Shown piece after piece: positions 48,226-56,804 of a stretch of DNA of 64,000 nucleotides. The position numbers were made by a program, and so were the translations under genes. Source of the stretch: Chryseomicrobium sp. FSL W7-1435 (GTDB lineage Bacteria; Bacillota; Bacilli; Bacillales_A; Planococcaceae); assembly GCF_038595005.1 (NCBI RefSeq), contig NZ_CP151997.1, forward strand, positions 1,364,001 through 1,428,000. The letters run 5' to 3'. Within the stretch, counting starts at the first letter, position 1; the number at the start of each line of letters is the position of its first letter. Below the pieces are notes generated by a model. The model saw nothing but the letters and a program-made list of their open reading frames with translations. It did not search any database and was not told where the DNA came from.

Positions 48226-48440
48226 TTTGAACTTGTAAGCAAGCTTCGGAAGATGCCTCCGGATTAGAAGAAGTTTTTGGCCCAGTCCTTTTCGTTCTTA
48301 ATTTGATATTAAAAGCAAGCTTCGGAAGATGCCTCCGGATTAGAAGAAGTTCTTGGCCCAGTCCTTTTTGTTCTAAATTTGAACTAAAAAACAAGCTTTG
48401 TAAATGCAACTGGATTAGAAGAAGTTCATGTTCTAATTTT
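48211..48440 (+). repeat. Tail repeats of 76 bp, element C
   Basis: Three units are anchored at 48229, 48305 and 48381. Each contains CCTTTTcGTTCT, a GCAAGCTT block and GGATTAGAAGAAGTT. The first two also share AAGCTTCGGAAGATGCCTCC exactly. Confidence 0.85.
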
Positions 48441-48511
48441 TTTCGCTCTTAATGCAATCTTCAAAGAAGGAACTTAAGCTCAGAAAAATTAAATTTGTTT
48501 GTAACTTTTTA

Positions 48512-48540
48512 TTGCAATTCCCACACAAGCCCCCTATAAT
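48512..48540 (+). promoter_or_regulatory. speD promoter
   Basis: TTGCAA (48512-48517), 17 bases, TATAAT (48535-48540). Transcription should start near 48547, leaving a leader of about 110 bases before the speD start. Confidence 0.75.
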
Positions 48541-48598
48541 GAAAATCGTGCTAAAAAAGCACCGGCTACTTAAAGGGTTAGGACCTCTCTGGACTAAC

Positions 48599-48648
48599 TT
48601 TCCCCCGTGGTAGTCACTTTGATTAAAAAATCCAGTCAAAGGGGGAAA
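48599..48648 (+). promoter_or_regulatory. SD-sequestering hairpin in the speD leader
   Basis: TTTCCCCC (48599-48606) is the exact complement of GGGGGAAA (48641-48648), which holds the speD ribosome-binding site. Inside, CTTTGA (near 48617) can pair with TCAAAG (48636-48641) as an alternative or extension. The stem would block translation, so ligand- or protein-dependent control is plausible. Confidence 0.6.
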
Positions 48649-48654
48649 CGGACA

Positions 48655-49029
48655 TTGGAAACAATGGGACGTCACATCATTGCTGAACTGTGGGAATGTG
48701 ATTTTGACAAACTGAATGATATGAACTTTATTGAACAAACTTTTGTAGATGCTGCACTGAAATCAGGTGCGGAAGTTCGCGAAGTTGCATTTCATAAATT
48801 TGCACCTCAAGGTGTAAGTGGAGTGGTCATCATTTCAGAGTCACACTTAACGATCCACAGCTTTCCGGAACATGGCTACGCTAGTATCGACGTATACACA
48901 TGCGGTGACCTAGATCCAACAATTGCAGCCAATTACATAGCCGAAGCACTGAACGCGAAGACTCGCGAACTGATGGAGCTTCCACGCGGTATGGGTCCAG
49001 TTGCAGCCAAATCATTACAAACTGTTTAA
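48655..49029 (+). CDS. speD: S-adenosylmethionine decarboxylase proenzyme
   Basis: A 124-residue class 1B enzyme closely resembling B. subtilis SpeD. The proenzyme cleaves itself at the serine in [12 protein letters not shown] to form the pyruvoyl cofactor. It makes decarboxylated SAM for spermidine synthesis. The start is TTG 48655 ([13 protein letters not shown]), eight bases after GGGGGAAA; the frame opens further upstream through the leader hairpin, which is not coding. A hairpin terminator follows. Confidence 0.95.
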   Translation: METMGRHIIAELWECDFDKLNDMNFIEQTFVDAALKSGAEVREVAFHKFAPQGVSGVVIISESHLTIHSFPEHGYASIDVYTCGDLDPTIAANYIAEALNAKTRELMELPRGMGPVAAKSLQTV

Positions 49030-49033
49030 ACTA

Positions 49034-49066
49034 CAAGCAGAGGGGAGACTCCCTCTGCTTTTTCTG
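49034..49066 (+). terminator. speD terminator
   Basis: AGCAGAGGG pairs with CCCTCTGCT around GAGACT, followed by TTTTTCTG. Confidence 0.8.
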
Positions 49067-49130
49067 TGGATGCAGAACTGCATCAACTTTAGTATAATGA
49101 ATGAAATACGAGCAAATAGGAGCGTAAACT

Positions 49131-49598
49131 ATGAGATGTCCTTCCTGCCAATACAATGGCACGAAAGTAGTCGATTCCCGGCCAGTCGATGAAAATAAAT
49201 CGATACGCAGAAGACGAGAATGCGAGCAATGTGGCTTCCGCTTCACTACATTTGAAAAAGTTGAAGAAACACCCTTAATTGTTGTTAAAAAGGACGGTTC
49301 ACGAGAAGAGTTCAGTCGAGAAAAAATGTTACGTGGCCTTATTCGGGCCTGTGAAAAACGACCAGTCACTCTTGAACAATTAGAAGAAGTAGTGTTTACG
49401 ATTGAAAAAGAGTTACGACGCACAGGTAATTCTGAAGTCAAATCAGAACATGTCGGTGAACAAGTGATGGAGAAGTTGGCAGCGGTCGACGAAGTAGCCT
49501 ATGTCCGTTTTGCCTCGGTTTACCGCCAGTTCAAAGATATTAATGTCTTCATGGAAGAAGTGCGCGAATTATTAAAGCGTAACCCATCCCAAAACTAG
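49131..49598 (+). CDS. nrdR: Transcriptional repressor NrdR
   Basis: The 155-residue protein has an N-terminal zinc ribbon (CPSC...[10 protein letters not shown]) and an ATP-cone domain ([15 protein letters not shown]). It represses ribonucleotide reductase genes according to dATP/ATP levels. It is the first gene of nrdR-dnaB-dnaI, the conserved order, with 15 bases to dnaB. Confidence 0.96.
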   Translation: MRCPSCQYNGTKVVDSRPVDENKSIRRRRECEQCGFRFTTFEKVEETPLIVVKKDGSREEFSREKMLRGLIRACEKRPVTLEQLEEVVFTIEKELRRTGNSEVKSEHVGEQVMEKLAAVDEVAYVRFASVYRQFKDINVFMEEVRELLKRNPSQN

Positions 49599-49613
49599 AA
49601 AGGGGGAGAGCAG

Positions 49614-50954
49614 ATGTTACACAAAGAATTGCAACCAATGGATACATTTAAAACACGTGTCGCTGCTCCTCTTTCCAGTGAAGACCTTCAGACGATCACG
49701 ATGCTCTATCAACCGCTCATTGGGCCTGAAGCGTTTACGCTCTATCAGCAGCTATGGACAATGAACGATGTGAAAGATACGGAATATAATCACTACACTT
49801 TGATGAATGCCCTATCAGTTCCCATTAAGCGAATCTTTGAAGCCCGAGCGCACTTAGAGGCTATTGGGCTTTTGCGCACATGGCGCGCGCAATCGGACGA
49901 TTCACAAAGATTTTATTACGAAATTCAAAAGCCGTTAACGCCTCATGCCTTTTTTGCCGATCCTCTCCTTTCCATATTTTTGTGGAACAAGGTAGGGGAT
50001 TATGGCTATCGTCAATTAGAAGGCCGTTATAAGCAAAACGTGCAGTGGAAAATGAATACCGAAGAAATCACCCGCACATTTACAGATGTCTTTCAACCGA
50101 ATTTAAAGCAAACGAAGGTACCAGGTGGCATTGAAACGCCGGCAAGTGGTAGCTATGAGTTTGATCATGATTTTGATTTTCAGCTTTTACTCGATGGCTT
50201 GAGCGAGCATATGCTGCCTAGAAAATTACTGACACTTGAAATCAAACAATTGATAGCCAAACTTGCTTTTTTATATGGTTTTTCACCTCTCGACATGCAA
50301 AAGATCATTTTGTTAGCTGTGGATGATCCAACGGTTATTTCAACGGAACGCTTGAAGAAATCTTGTGAAGATTACTTTAAATTAAAGGCTTCCCAACCTG
50401 TTTCTCTTCGATCAGTTAGTGCGGCACCAGCTGTTGAGGAACCAACTCAACAAGAAGCAAGTTCTGAAAAACAGTCAAAAGAAAGAGAATATCTTGCCTA
50501 TCTTGAAACCAGTTCACCGCTTGATGTTCTGCGTGACAGTGCAGGAGGGAAAGAACCGTTTCCTGCAGATATTGAACTTGTGAATCGCTTTGCTACTGTT
50601 TATGAGATGCCTGTCGGCGTGGTCAATGTGTTGATTCAATACGTGATGCTTCGTACAGATATGAAGCTGACCAAAAGCTTCGCTGAAAAGATTGCTTCTC
50701 ACTGGGTGAGAAAAAATGTGAAAACGGCTAAAGAAGCAATGCAATTGGCTCGGCAAGAACATTCGCAGTACATGAAGTGGAAAAATGGAGAGACCACGCA
50801 GTCTTCTTCCGGGAAGCCATATAAGCGACAAGAAAAAGTTCCGGAGTGGTTGGATAAAAAATCAACAGCCAAAAAGCCAAAAGATTCAACCTTTGATATT
50901 GAAGCAGAACGTCAAAAGTTGCTTGCAGAAATTAGCGCAACGAAAGGCCGGTGA
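49614..50954 (+). CDS. dnaB: Replication initiation and membrane attachment protein DnaB
   Basis: A 446-residue Firmicutes DnaB (not the helicase). It has an N-terminal winged-helix-like part (ITMLYQPLIGPEAFTLYQQL) and a C-terminal DnaB/DnaD domain (about 320-385; VLIQYVMLRTD). A basic, disordered tail contains GKPYKRQEKVPEWL. It helps load the replicative helicase with DnaD and DnaI. AAAGGGGGAG precedes the ATG, and dnaI overlaps the stop. Confidence 0.93.
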   Translation: MLHKELQPMDTFKTRVAAPLSSEDLQTITMLYQPLIGPEAFTLYQQLWTMNDVKDTEYNHYTLMNALSVPIKRIFEARAHLEAIGLLRTWRAQSDDSQRFYYEIQKPLTPHAFFADPLLSIFLWNKVGDYGYRQLEGRYKQNVQWKMNTEEITRTFTDVFQPNLKQTKVPGGIETPASGSYEFDHDFDFQLLLDGLSEHMLPRKLLTLEIKQLIAKLAFLYGFSPLDMQKIILLAVDDPTVISTERLKKSCEDYFKLKASQPVSLRSVSAAPAVEEPTQQEASSEKQSKEREYLAYLETSSPLDVLRDSAGGKEPFPADIELVNRFATVYEMPVGVVNVLIQYVMLRTDMKLTKSFAEKIASHWVRKNVKTAKEAMQLARQEHSQYMKWKNGETTQSSSGKPYKRQEKVPEWLDKKSTAKKPKDSTFDIEAERQKLLAEISATKGR

Positions 50955-51904
50955 GTGATGTGGAACCCATTAATCGAACATTGAAGAGAATGATCACAAA
51001 TCCTTCATTTGCAACTCGAATGGAAGAAATGAAAAAAGAAGTAGTGGAAAATCGGGATGTCCAAGATTTTCTGCAAGCTCATTCATCTGAAGTATCACCC
51101 GCAGTCTTAGAAACAAGTATGAGCAAGTTATATGAATATATTGAACAAACACATGACTGTGACAGGTGTCCAAATGTAGCAGGTTGTGTCAATTTAATTA
51201 AAGGGTTTGAACCGAAGCTCGTCATGGGGAGAGGTCGAATCGAATTAGATTATTTAAGGTGCCGAAACGGACGCATTGAAGACGAGCGACAATCTATTTC
51301 TGCAATGATTCACAGCATGCACATGCCAAAGGATGTACTAGCAGCCACATTTTCTAATGTGGAATTAAATGATGAATCTCGTTTCTTAGCACTTCGAGCG
51401 GCCAATAATTTTATTAAATCGTATAAAGAGACACACTCCCTTCCGGAAAAAGGTTTTTATGTTCATGGACCGTTTGGTGTTGGGAAGTCCTATATTTTAG
51501 GCGCTATCGCGAATGAGCTGGCTGATCTTCAAATTGCCACGGTTCTCGTCTACGTGCCAGAATTTTTACGTGAAATGCGTCAGTCTATCCAAGAAAATTC
51601 GCTAGCTGAAAAAATGGAGGTCGTGAAAAATGCGCCTGTTTTGATGCTCGATGATCTAGGAGCTGAAACGATGTCTAGTTGGACACGCGATGATATCATT
51701 GGCACGATTTTGCAGCATCGCATGGCACAAGGTTTACCAACATTCATCTCTTCGAATTTCACTTATGATGAACTGAAGCATCACTTTACAACCACGCAAC
51801 GTGGTGAGAAGGAACCTGTCAAAGCAGGTCGTATTCTTGAGCGTATCAAAGCGCTAACAACTCCAATTGAATTGCAAGGAATCAACTGGCGAGAAAGTAA
51901 TTAA
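50951..51904 (+). CDS. dnaI: Primosomal protein DnaI, helicase loader
   Basis: A 317-residue AAA+ helicase loader. Its N-terminal zinc-binding region (CDRCPNVAGC near residue 75) contacts the helicase. The Walker A is GPFGVGKS (about 175) and the Walker B is VLMLDDLGAE. The frame starts at GTG 50951 overlapping dnaB; GTG 50960 (MEPINRT...) matches the B. subtilis N-terminus better and may be the true start. In B. subtilis ytxB and ytxC follow; here an iron transporter does. Confidence 0.94.
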   Translation: MSDVEPINRTLKRMITNPSFATRMEEMKKEVVENRDVQDFLQAHSSEVSPAVLETSMSKLYEYIEQTHDCDRCPNVAGCVNLIKGFEPKLVMGRGRIELDYLRCRNGRIEDERQSISAMIHSMHMPKDVLAATFSNVELNDESRFLALRAANNFIKSYKETHSLPEKGFYVHGPFGVGKSYILGAIANELADLQIATVLVYVPEFLREMRQSIQENSLAEKMEVVKNAPVLMLDDLGAETMSSWTRDDIIGTILQHRMAQGLPTFISSNFTYDELKHHFTTTQRGEKEPVKAGRILERIKALTTPIELQGINWRESN

Positions 51905-51922
51905 ACTTTTTCGCTTTTTTTG

Positions 51923-51978
51923 TTGATTTTCATTCTCAATAAGGCTATACTAGTCAATGGAAATGAAATTCATTATCA
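51923..51978 (+). promoter_or_regulatory. Promoter with two Fur-like boxes, iron-binding lipoprotein gene
   Basis: TTGATT (51923-51928), 17 bases and TATACT (51946-51951) form the promoter. Fur-type 7-1-7 palindromes lie over the -35 (TGATTTTCATTCTCA, 51924-51938) and just downstream (TGAAATTCATTATCA, 51964-51978; 13 of 15 to TGATAATNATTATCA). Iron repression by Fur is the natural reading. Confidence 0.7.
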
Positions 51979-51998
51979 ATTAGAAAAGGAGCCACATC

Positions 51999-53066
51999 AT
52001 GAAAAAAATATTGTCACTGATTGCCATTTTGGTACTATTTCTAGCAGCATGCTCATCGAGCAACGAAACAACAGAGACAGAAACATCTACAGCACCAGAA
52101 GCAACAGAAGAATCAGGTGAAGTAAATCTTTATACGAGCCGTCACTATGATGTCGATGATGAACTTTATGCTCAGTTTACGGAAGAGACAGGAATCCAAG
52201 TAAACGTAATCAAAGGGGAAGCAGATGAGCTTCTTGAGCGTATCAAACGTGAAGGCGAAGCAACTGAAGCAGATCTTCTTTACACAGCTGACGTAGGTCG
52301 TTTGTTCCGTGCAAAAGAAGAAGGCGTTTTAGAAGCAGCGCAAAGTGATGTCCTTGCTGAACAAATTCCTGAAAAGTACCGTGACGGAGACAACCAATGG
52401 TTTGGTCTAACAAAACGTGCACGAGTATTAGTTTATAATAAAGACACAGTTCAACCAGAAGATTTGTCTACTTATGAAGCTTTAACAGAAGACGAGTGGA
52501 ATGGCCGTATCTTAATCCGTTCTTCTGAGAATGTTTACAACCAATCATTACTTGCTTCATTCATCTCTATTGATGGAGAAGAAAAAGCAACTGAGTGGGC
52601 ACAAGGCCTTGTGAACAACTTCGCTCGTGACCCTGAAGGTGGCGACCGTGACCAAGCAAAAGCCATTGCAGCAGGTATTGGTGATGTAGCTATCATGAAC
52701 ACATACTATCTAGGTCAAATGTTAAACTCTGAAGATCCAGAAGAAGTAAAAGTTGCAGAAAACCTAGGCGTCTTCTTCCCGAACCAAGAAACAACTGGAA
52801 CACACGTGAACATTTCAGGTGCTGGTGTTGTTAAAGGATCGAAAAACAAAGAAAACGCAATCAAGCTTCTTGAGTTTTTATCAGCTGATGCGGCACAAGA
52901 AGTGTTTGCAGAAACTAACTATGAGTACCCAGTAAACGAAGGTGTACCAGCTTCTGAACTTCTTAAAACATGGGGTGAGTTCAAAGAGCAAGATATTCCA
53001 TTGTCTGAACTTGGTACAAACAATGCTAAAACTATCATGATCTTCAACCAAGTAGGTTGGAAATAA
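51999..53066 (+). CDS. futA: Iron(III) ABC transporter substrate-binding lipoprotein (FutA/IdiA type)
   Basis: A 355-residue periplasmic-binding-type protein with a lipoprotein signal peptide ending LAAC (Cys about 19) and a Ser/Thr/Glu-rich linker. VNLYTSRHYDVDDELYAQF begins the mature fold. Tyrosine-rich motifs (NTYYLGQM) supply the iron-binding residues in this family. It captures ferric iron outside the membrane. Fur boxes lie upstream. The matching permease and ATPase lie 2.1 kb downstream, beyond an IS element. Confidence 0.9.
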   Translation: MKKILSLIAILVLFLAACSSSNETTETETSTAPEATEESGEVNLYTSRHYDVDDELYAQFTEETGIQVNVIKGEADELLERIKREGEATEADLLYTADVGRLFRAKEEGVLEAAQSDVLAEQIPEKYRDGDNQWFGLTKRARVLVYNKDTVQPEDLSTYEALTEDEWNGRILIRSSENVYNQSLLASFISIDGEEKATEWAQGLVNNFARDPEGGDRDQAKAIAAGIGDVAIMNTYYLGQMLNSEDPEEVKVAENLGVFFPNQETTGTHVNISGAGVVKGSKNKENAIKLLEFLSADAAQEVFAETNYEYPVNEGVPASELLKTWGEFKEQDIPLSELGTNNAKTIMIFNQVGWK

Positions 53067-53104
53067 TACAACAAGAGGCTGGGACAAAACATAGCCGATA
53101 ATAT

Positions 53105-53187
53105 AAAAAATGACCATCGAGATTGATTGATGGTCATTTTTTATGGGTTTTTCTAGTATGCGGCCAGAGTTTCTACACTCTGGCCGC
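53105..53187. terminator. Double hairpin at the transposase 3' end
   Basis: AAAAAATGACCATC pairs with GATGGTCATTTTTT (53105-53142). A second stem GCGGCCAGAGT/ACTCTGGCCGC (53160-53187) overlaps the transposase stop. Together they would insulate the transposase and the upstream futA transcript from each other. Confidence 0.75.
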
Positions 53188-54735
53188 ATATTTTCTCAAG
53201 TTCACCGCCATAAGTGCCAATCCGATATCGTTCTCGACCTTTGGTCGAGTGCGAACGGAGGCACGAGTGAAACCCAAATTAGCTTTCAAGAATCCAAAAA
53301 CTGGTTCCACGTCCGTCTTGCGACGGCGATAGATAGACCCGGTCTTTTCTTCTGAAAGCTTGGTTCTCACATATTCTTTTTGTTCTTCCCAGGTGACATT
53401 CACAGACATCGTGCGATTGGTTCCCTCGTGTGCCTTTGTACACTGTGATCGGAATGGACAACCGCCACAGTCTTCCGCTCGATATACTTTAAACTGGCGT
53501 TCGAAACCAGTCTTGTCTCTGCGTACGCTCAAATGGGAGAAGTTAAGACGTTTAGAGTTAGGGCATTCATAGGAATCCGTTGTTTCGTCATAGGTCCAAT
53601 TCGCTGTCTGGAATGGGTTGTTTTTATAGGCCTTCTTCTGTTCTCGAAGATACTGACCATAAGTGATGAGTGGTGTCTTTTGGCGTTTCACTAGGATGTC
53701 GTTATAGTTCGGCTCGCTGCCATAACCCGCATCCGCCACGATATGTTCAGGAAGTTCGAAGAAATCATCTTCAATTTTGTCTAGGAAAGGAACCATCGTC
53801 TTCGAGTCACTTGGATTTGGGAATACTGCATAAGCCAGAGTATATTGATTTTCTGTTGCGATCTGTAAGTTGTAGCCAGGTTTCAATTGACCGTTCCTCA
53901 TATAATCATCTTTCATCCGCATGAACGTGGCATCCTTGTCAGTCTTGGAATAACTGTTTCGCTCACCCATGATCCCCAGGTCGATCTCATAACGATGTTT
54001 TCGGACAAGCATGTCCTTGATCAGTTTTAGTAGCTTCTTTGGTTCTTTTCGTTCTGATCGTATCTTCTTTCGTTTAGCCACGTCTTCGGTGGACTCGATC
54101 TGCGCCGTCTTCTCGTGGACATGCTCTTCGAGCTTGTCCGCCATCAAGGACATCTGTTCAGCCGTGAGACCTTCCTCGACCTCTAGAGCAGGCATGATGT
54201 TGGCTTTGAAAAGTTCTTCATACATCTGCTTGGATTTCTCAGTCAGGCTTGTCAGATATTTTTCTACGGCTCGTTTCCAGACGAATGTGAACTTGTTTGC
54301 GTCCGCCTCGATCTTGGTCCCATCAATGAAGATCGCATCTTGATCGATCAGGTCTTCTGCCACAAGACGATTGCGGAACTGGATGAAACATTCTTTGATG
54401 AGTGCGTTCATTGCGGGTTGTACACGGAAACGGTTGATCGTACGATAACTGGGTTGGTGTCCTTGGGCAAGCCACATGATTCTTAGGCTGTCCTTTGTCA
54501 GGTCTTCGATCTTGCGACCGGAGAATGTGGATTGGGTGTATGCACAGAGAATGATCTTCAACATCATCTTTGGGTGATAAGCTGGACAACCATTGTCACG
54601 TCGAAATTCGTGGAAGGCTTCATCGGGGATAGTCTCGACCAGACGGTCGATAGAGAAGGCGATATCATCTTTTGATAACTTCATCTCGATATCTAGAGGT
54701 AACACTAGTTGATTCATGTTATAATTTTTAAACAT
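53173..54735 (-). CDS. tnp: IS1182-family transposase
   Basis: About 520 residues from MFKNYNMNQLVLPLDIEM, a start typical of this family. The N-terminal DUF772-like domain contains CPAYHPKMMLKIILCAY and SYRTINRFR. The DDE-type catalytic region includes DQDAIFIDGTKIEA and ADAGYGSEPNY, and a zinc-ribbon-like CGGCPFRSQC precedes the C-terminal RRRKTDVEPVFGFLK. The frame is uninterrupted, so the element may still be active. The open frame extends 14 codons upstream without support. Confidence 0.92.
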   Translation of the reverse strand: MFKNYNMNQLVLPLDIEMKLSKDDIAFSIDRLVETIPDEAFHEFRRDNGCPAYHPKMMLKIILCAYTQSTFSGRKIEDLTKDSLRIMWLAQGHQPSYRTINRFRVQPAMNALIKECFIQFRNRLVAEDLIDQDAIFIDGTKIEADANKFTFVWKRAVEKYLTSLTEKSKQMYEELFKANIMPALEVEEGLTAEQMSLMADKLEEHVHEKTAQIESTEDVAKRKKIRSERKEPKKLLKLIKDMLVRKHRYEIDLGIMGERNSYSKTDKDATFMRMKDDYMRNGQLKPGYNLQIATENQYTLAYAVFPNPSDSKTMVPFLDKIEDDFFELPEHIVADAGYGSEPNYNDILVKRQKTPLITYGQYLREQKKAYKNNPFQTANWTYDETTDSYECPNSKRLNFSHLSVRRDKTGFERQFKVYRAEDCGGCPFRSQCTKAHEGTNRTMSVNVTWEEQKEYVRTKLSEEKTGSIYRRRKTDVEPVFGFLKANLGFTRASVRTRPKVENDIGLALMAVNLRKYAARV

Positions 54736-54949
54736 AAGGACACTTCTTTCGATTTGGATTTTGTTGTGGTGACTCAATTCTATCAGAAGTTGTCCTTATT
54801 TTTGTACACAAAAACGCGCGCACAGCAGAATTTTCTGCCGTGCGCGTTTTTCAATTAGAGTCTAGGTTTTGTCCCAGCCTCTTTTTTAAATTCGATGCTT
54901 CAAATCTCAAGTTATTAGTTTCCATAAAATCATTTGGGTTACTGAACAA

Positions 54950-55018
54950 GGAATTACGGTCGTTAAATAGAAAGGCTGGGGCTTTAAATAGACAATTACG
55001 GTCGCTAAAGGAAGTCTC
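54950..55018 (+). repeat. Short direct repeats after the IS element
   Basis: AATTACGGTCGTTAAA (near 54953) recurs as AATTACGGTCGCTAAA (near 54992), with CTTTAAATAGA between. The region from 54885 to 55077 has no gene; it may be a fragment of an interspersed repeat. Confidence 0.5.
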
Positions 55019-55077
55019 CTGGGCGGTAATTCACACAAAGACTTGCGCTAACCTAACTAACTTTTTGTACATTCATC

Positions 55078-55126
55078 GAGAATGACTATCATTTCAGATA
55101 CAACAAGCCTTTGGTCATGCTATAAT
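55078..55126 (+). promoter_or_regulatory. Promoter with Fur-like box, permease operon
   Basis: GAGAATGACTATCATTTCA (55078-55096) matches 13 of 19 positions of the classical Fur box. An extended -10, TGCTATAAT, ends at 55126. The permease-ATPase pair therefore has its own iron-responsive promoter downstream of the IS. Confidence 0.55.
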
Positions 55127-55169
55127 GAGAATCGCGAAGAAATTGGATTTTAGAAGGGCCTGACGCCAC

Positions 55170-56804
55170 TTGAGAAAATTTTCCTATTACTTAAACGGTT
55201 GGACCATTCTTTCTGTAATCATCGTTCTTTCCTTACTGTCGCCTATGTTGCCAATTGTTAGCGGTCTGCTGGCACCAACTAGTGAAAACTGGGAGCATAT
55301 TAAAGAATACATGTTATGGAACTACATGGAGACTACTTTCTTACTCGTCTTTTATACAGCACTCGGAACGATCGTGATTGGGACTAGCCTTGCTTGGCTG
55401 ATTGCTCAATACGAATTTCCGTTAAGTCGCTTTTACAAATGGGCACTCATCTTGCCACTATCGATTCCGCCATTTATTGCGGCGTATACTTACTCGGGAA
55501 TGGTGAGTTATACAGGAGTAATCCAGTCGACACTTCGAAATGTATTCGATGTTCAAGTGGATCAACGCTTCTTTGATATTATGAATATCCCTGGCGCCAT
55601 CTTTATTTACACGATGTTTTTATATCCCTATGTGTACACCATTACGCGAGTGTTCTTATCTCAACAAGCCGCTTCACTCGTTGAGAGCGCCAAACTACTT
55701 GGAAAAGGCCACTGGGCTATTTTTCTTCAAGTCGTGCTACCTATTTCACGGGCCGCAATTATTGGGGGAGTGAGCTTAGTGTCCCTAGAAGTGTTGAATG
55801 ATTACGGAGTTGTGAAGTATTACGGCATTCAAACATTTAGTACAGCGATCTTCCAAACGTGGTTTGGTCTTGGTGATATCGATGCGGCTATCAAGCTTGC
55901 AGGTTCCTTGATGACATTTGTTGTGCTGATGCTTGTCATTGAAAAGCTGTTACGTGGGACTAAACAGTTCAGTTATTCCAATACCAAAGTAAATCCTTTA
56001 CCAAAAGTGCGTTTGACGGGTTTCCGAAAATGGGGCGCATTTGGTTATGTAACGTTTATTTTCAGTCTGGCATTTTTAATCCCTGTCCTTCAACTAATCG
56101 ATTGGTTCGTGTTGACGTGGGGCTCGATTCCGAATTCGGAATTTACAACATACATTCGTAATTCCGTGTATGTAGCGGGTGCTGCTGCCTTGGTTATTGT
56201 GACAGGTGCGTTGATTGTTGGAAACTTCCAACGCTTCACACGCGGTCGTATCGGCAAGATTTTACCTAAGTTCACGATTGTAGGGTACTCGATTCCAGGT
56301 GCCGTTATTGCTGTGGCAATCGTCACCATGTTTATCTGGTTGGATCTACAATTGATTCCTCTTTATCAAGCATGGGGCTTCAGTACATCACTCGTGTTGA
56401 GTACCAGTGTCGTTATGTTAATTGTGGCGTATATCGTTCGCTTCTTTGCAATCGGCTACAATGCCATTGAATCAGGTTACGACAAGATAGGGGTCAATTT
56501 TAGCCTGGCTTCTCGAATGCTTGGGGCATCTGTGACCAAAACATTCTTTAAAGTTGATATCCCGCTGTTAAAAGGAGCTATCATTTCTGGATTTATCTTA
56601 GTATTTGTTGATATTATGAAAGAAATCCCGTTGACGCTTATTTTACGCCCGTTTAATTTTGATACGCTTGCAACAAAAGCGTTCCAATATGCCAGTGACG
56701 AAAAAATCATGCAGGCAAGTCAACCGTCCATCATCATCATTGCGATGAGTGCCCTTGCCATCTTTATCTTTTACAGATTGCTCGATAAGGAGGATGCCAA
56801 ATGA
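55170..56804 (+). CDS. futB: Iron(III) ABC transporter permease (FutB/FbpB type)
   Basis: A 544-residue fused permease with about twelve membrane segments and two copies of the binding-protein-dependent transport domain. EAA-loop regions lie near AKLLGKGHWAIFLQVVLP and SRMLGASVTKTFFKVDIP. It moves ferric iron delivered by the lipoprotein encoded upstream. The start is TTG behind GAAGGGCC. The last four bases overlap futC. Confidence 0.9.
   Translation: MRKFSYYLNGWTILSVIIVLSLLSPMLPIVSGLLAPTSENWEHIKEYMLWNYMETTFLLVFYTALGTIVIGTSLAWLIAQYEFPLSRFYKWALILPLSIPPFIAAYTYSGMVSYTGVIQSTLRNVFDVQVDQRFFDIMNIPGAIFIYTMFLYPYVYTITRVFLSQQAASLVESAKLLGKGHWAIFLQVVLPISRAAIIGGVSLVSLEVLNDYGVVKYYGIQTFSTAIFQTWFGLGDIDAAIKLAGSLMTFVVLMLVIEKLLRGTKQFSYSNTKVNPLPKVRLTGFRKWGAFGYVTFIFSLAFLIPVLQLIDWFVLTWGSIPNSEFTTYIRNSVYVAGAAALVIVTGALIVGNFQRFTRGRIGKILPKFTIVGYSIPGAVIAVAIVTMFIWLDLQLIPLYQAWGFSTSLVLSTSVVMLIVAYIVRFFAIGYNAIESGYDKIGVNFSLASRMLGASVTKTFFKVDIPLLKGAIISGFILVFVDIMKEIPLTLILRPFNFDTLATKAFQYASDEKIMQASQPSIIIIAMSALAIFIFYRLLDKEDAK

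Larger units (their letters stand above)
47331..48440 (+). ncRNA. Candidate large structured non-coding RNA element, copy C
   Basis: The gap between gapB and speD carries the third copy, same strand and module order. The long hairpin pairs 47461-47470 with 47603-47612, and its apical stem is CAGACGAAAG/CTTTCGTCTG (47521-47530 with 47538-47547), against CAGCCGAAAG/CTTTCGGCTG in copy A: a clean C-G to A-U exchange. The TGATGA array, CTTACTAGTAAG core (about 47891), AGGCAGAGCCGACTC, terminal hairpin (48176-48209) and three tail units follow. No plausible protein is encoded on either strand. Confidence 0.65.
53073..54884 (-). mobile_element. Intact IS1182-family insertion sequence
   Basis: The element is bounded by an 18-bp perfect inverted repeat: AAGAGGCTGGGACAAAAC at 53073-53090 and its complement at 54867-54884. 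One transposase gene on the minus strand fills it. An inner hairpin (53105-53118 with 53129-53142, 14 bp perfect) acts as a terminator just inside the transposase 3' end. No target-site duplication is obvious to the eye. It splits the iron-transport locus. Confidence 0.88.

Noticed and set aside
48161-48409. 82-codon minus-strand open frame in the tail repeats of element C
   Set aside because: The peptide only mirrors the 76-bp repeats, lacks a ribosome site and is not kept in copy A.
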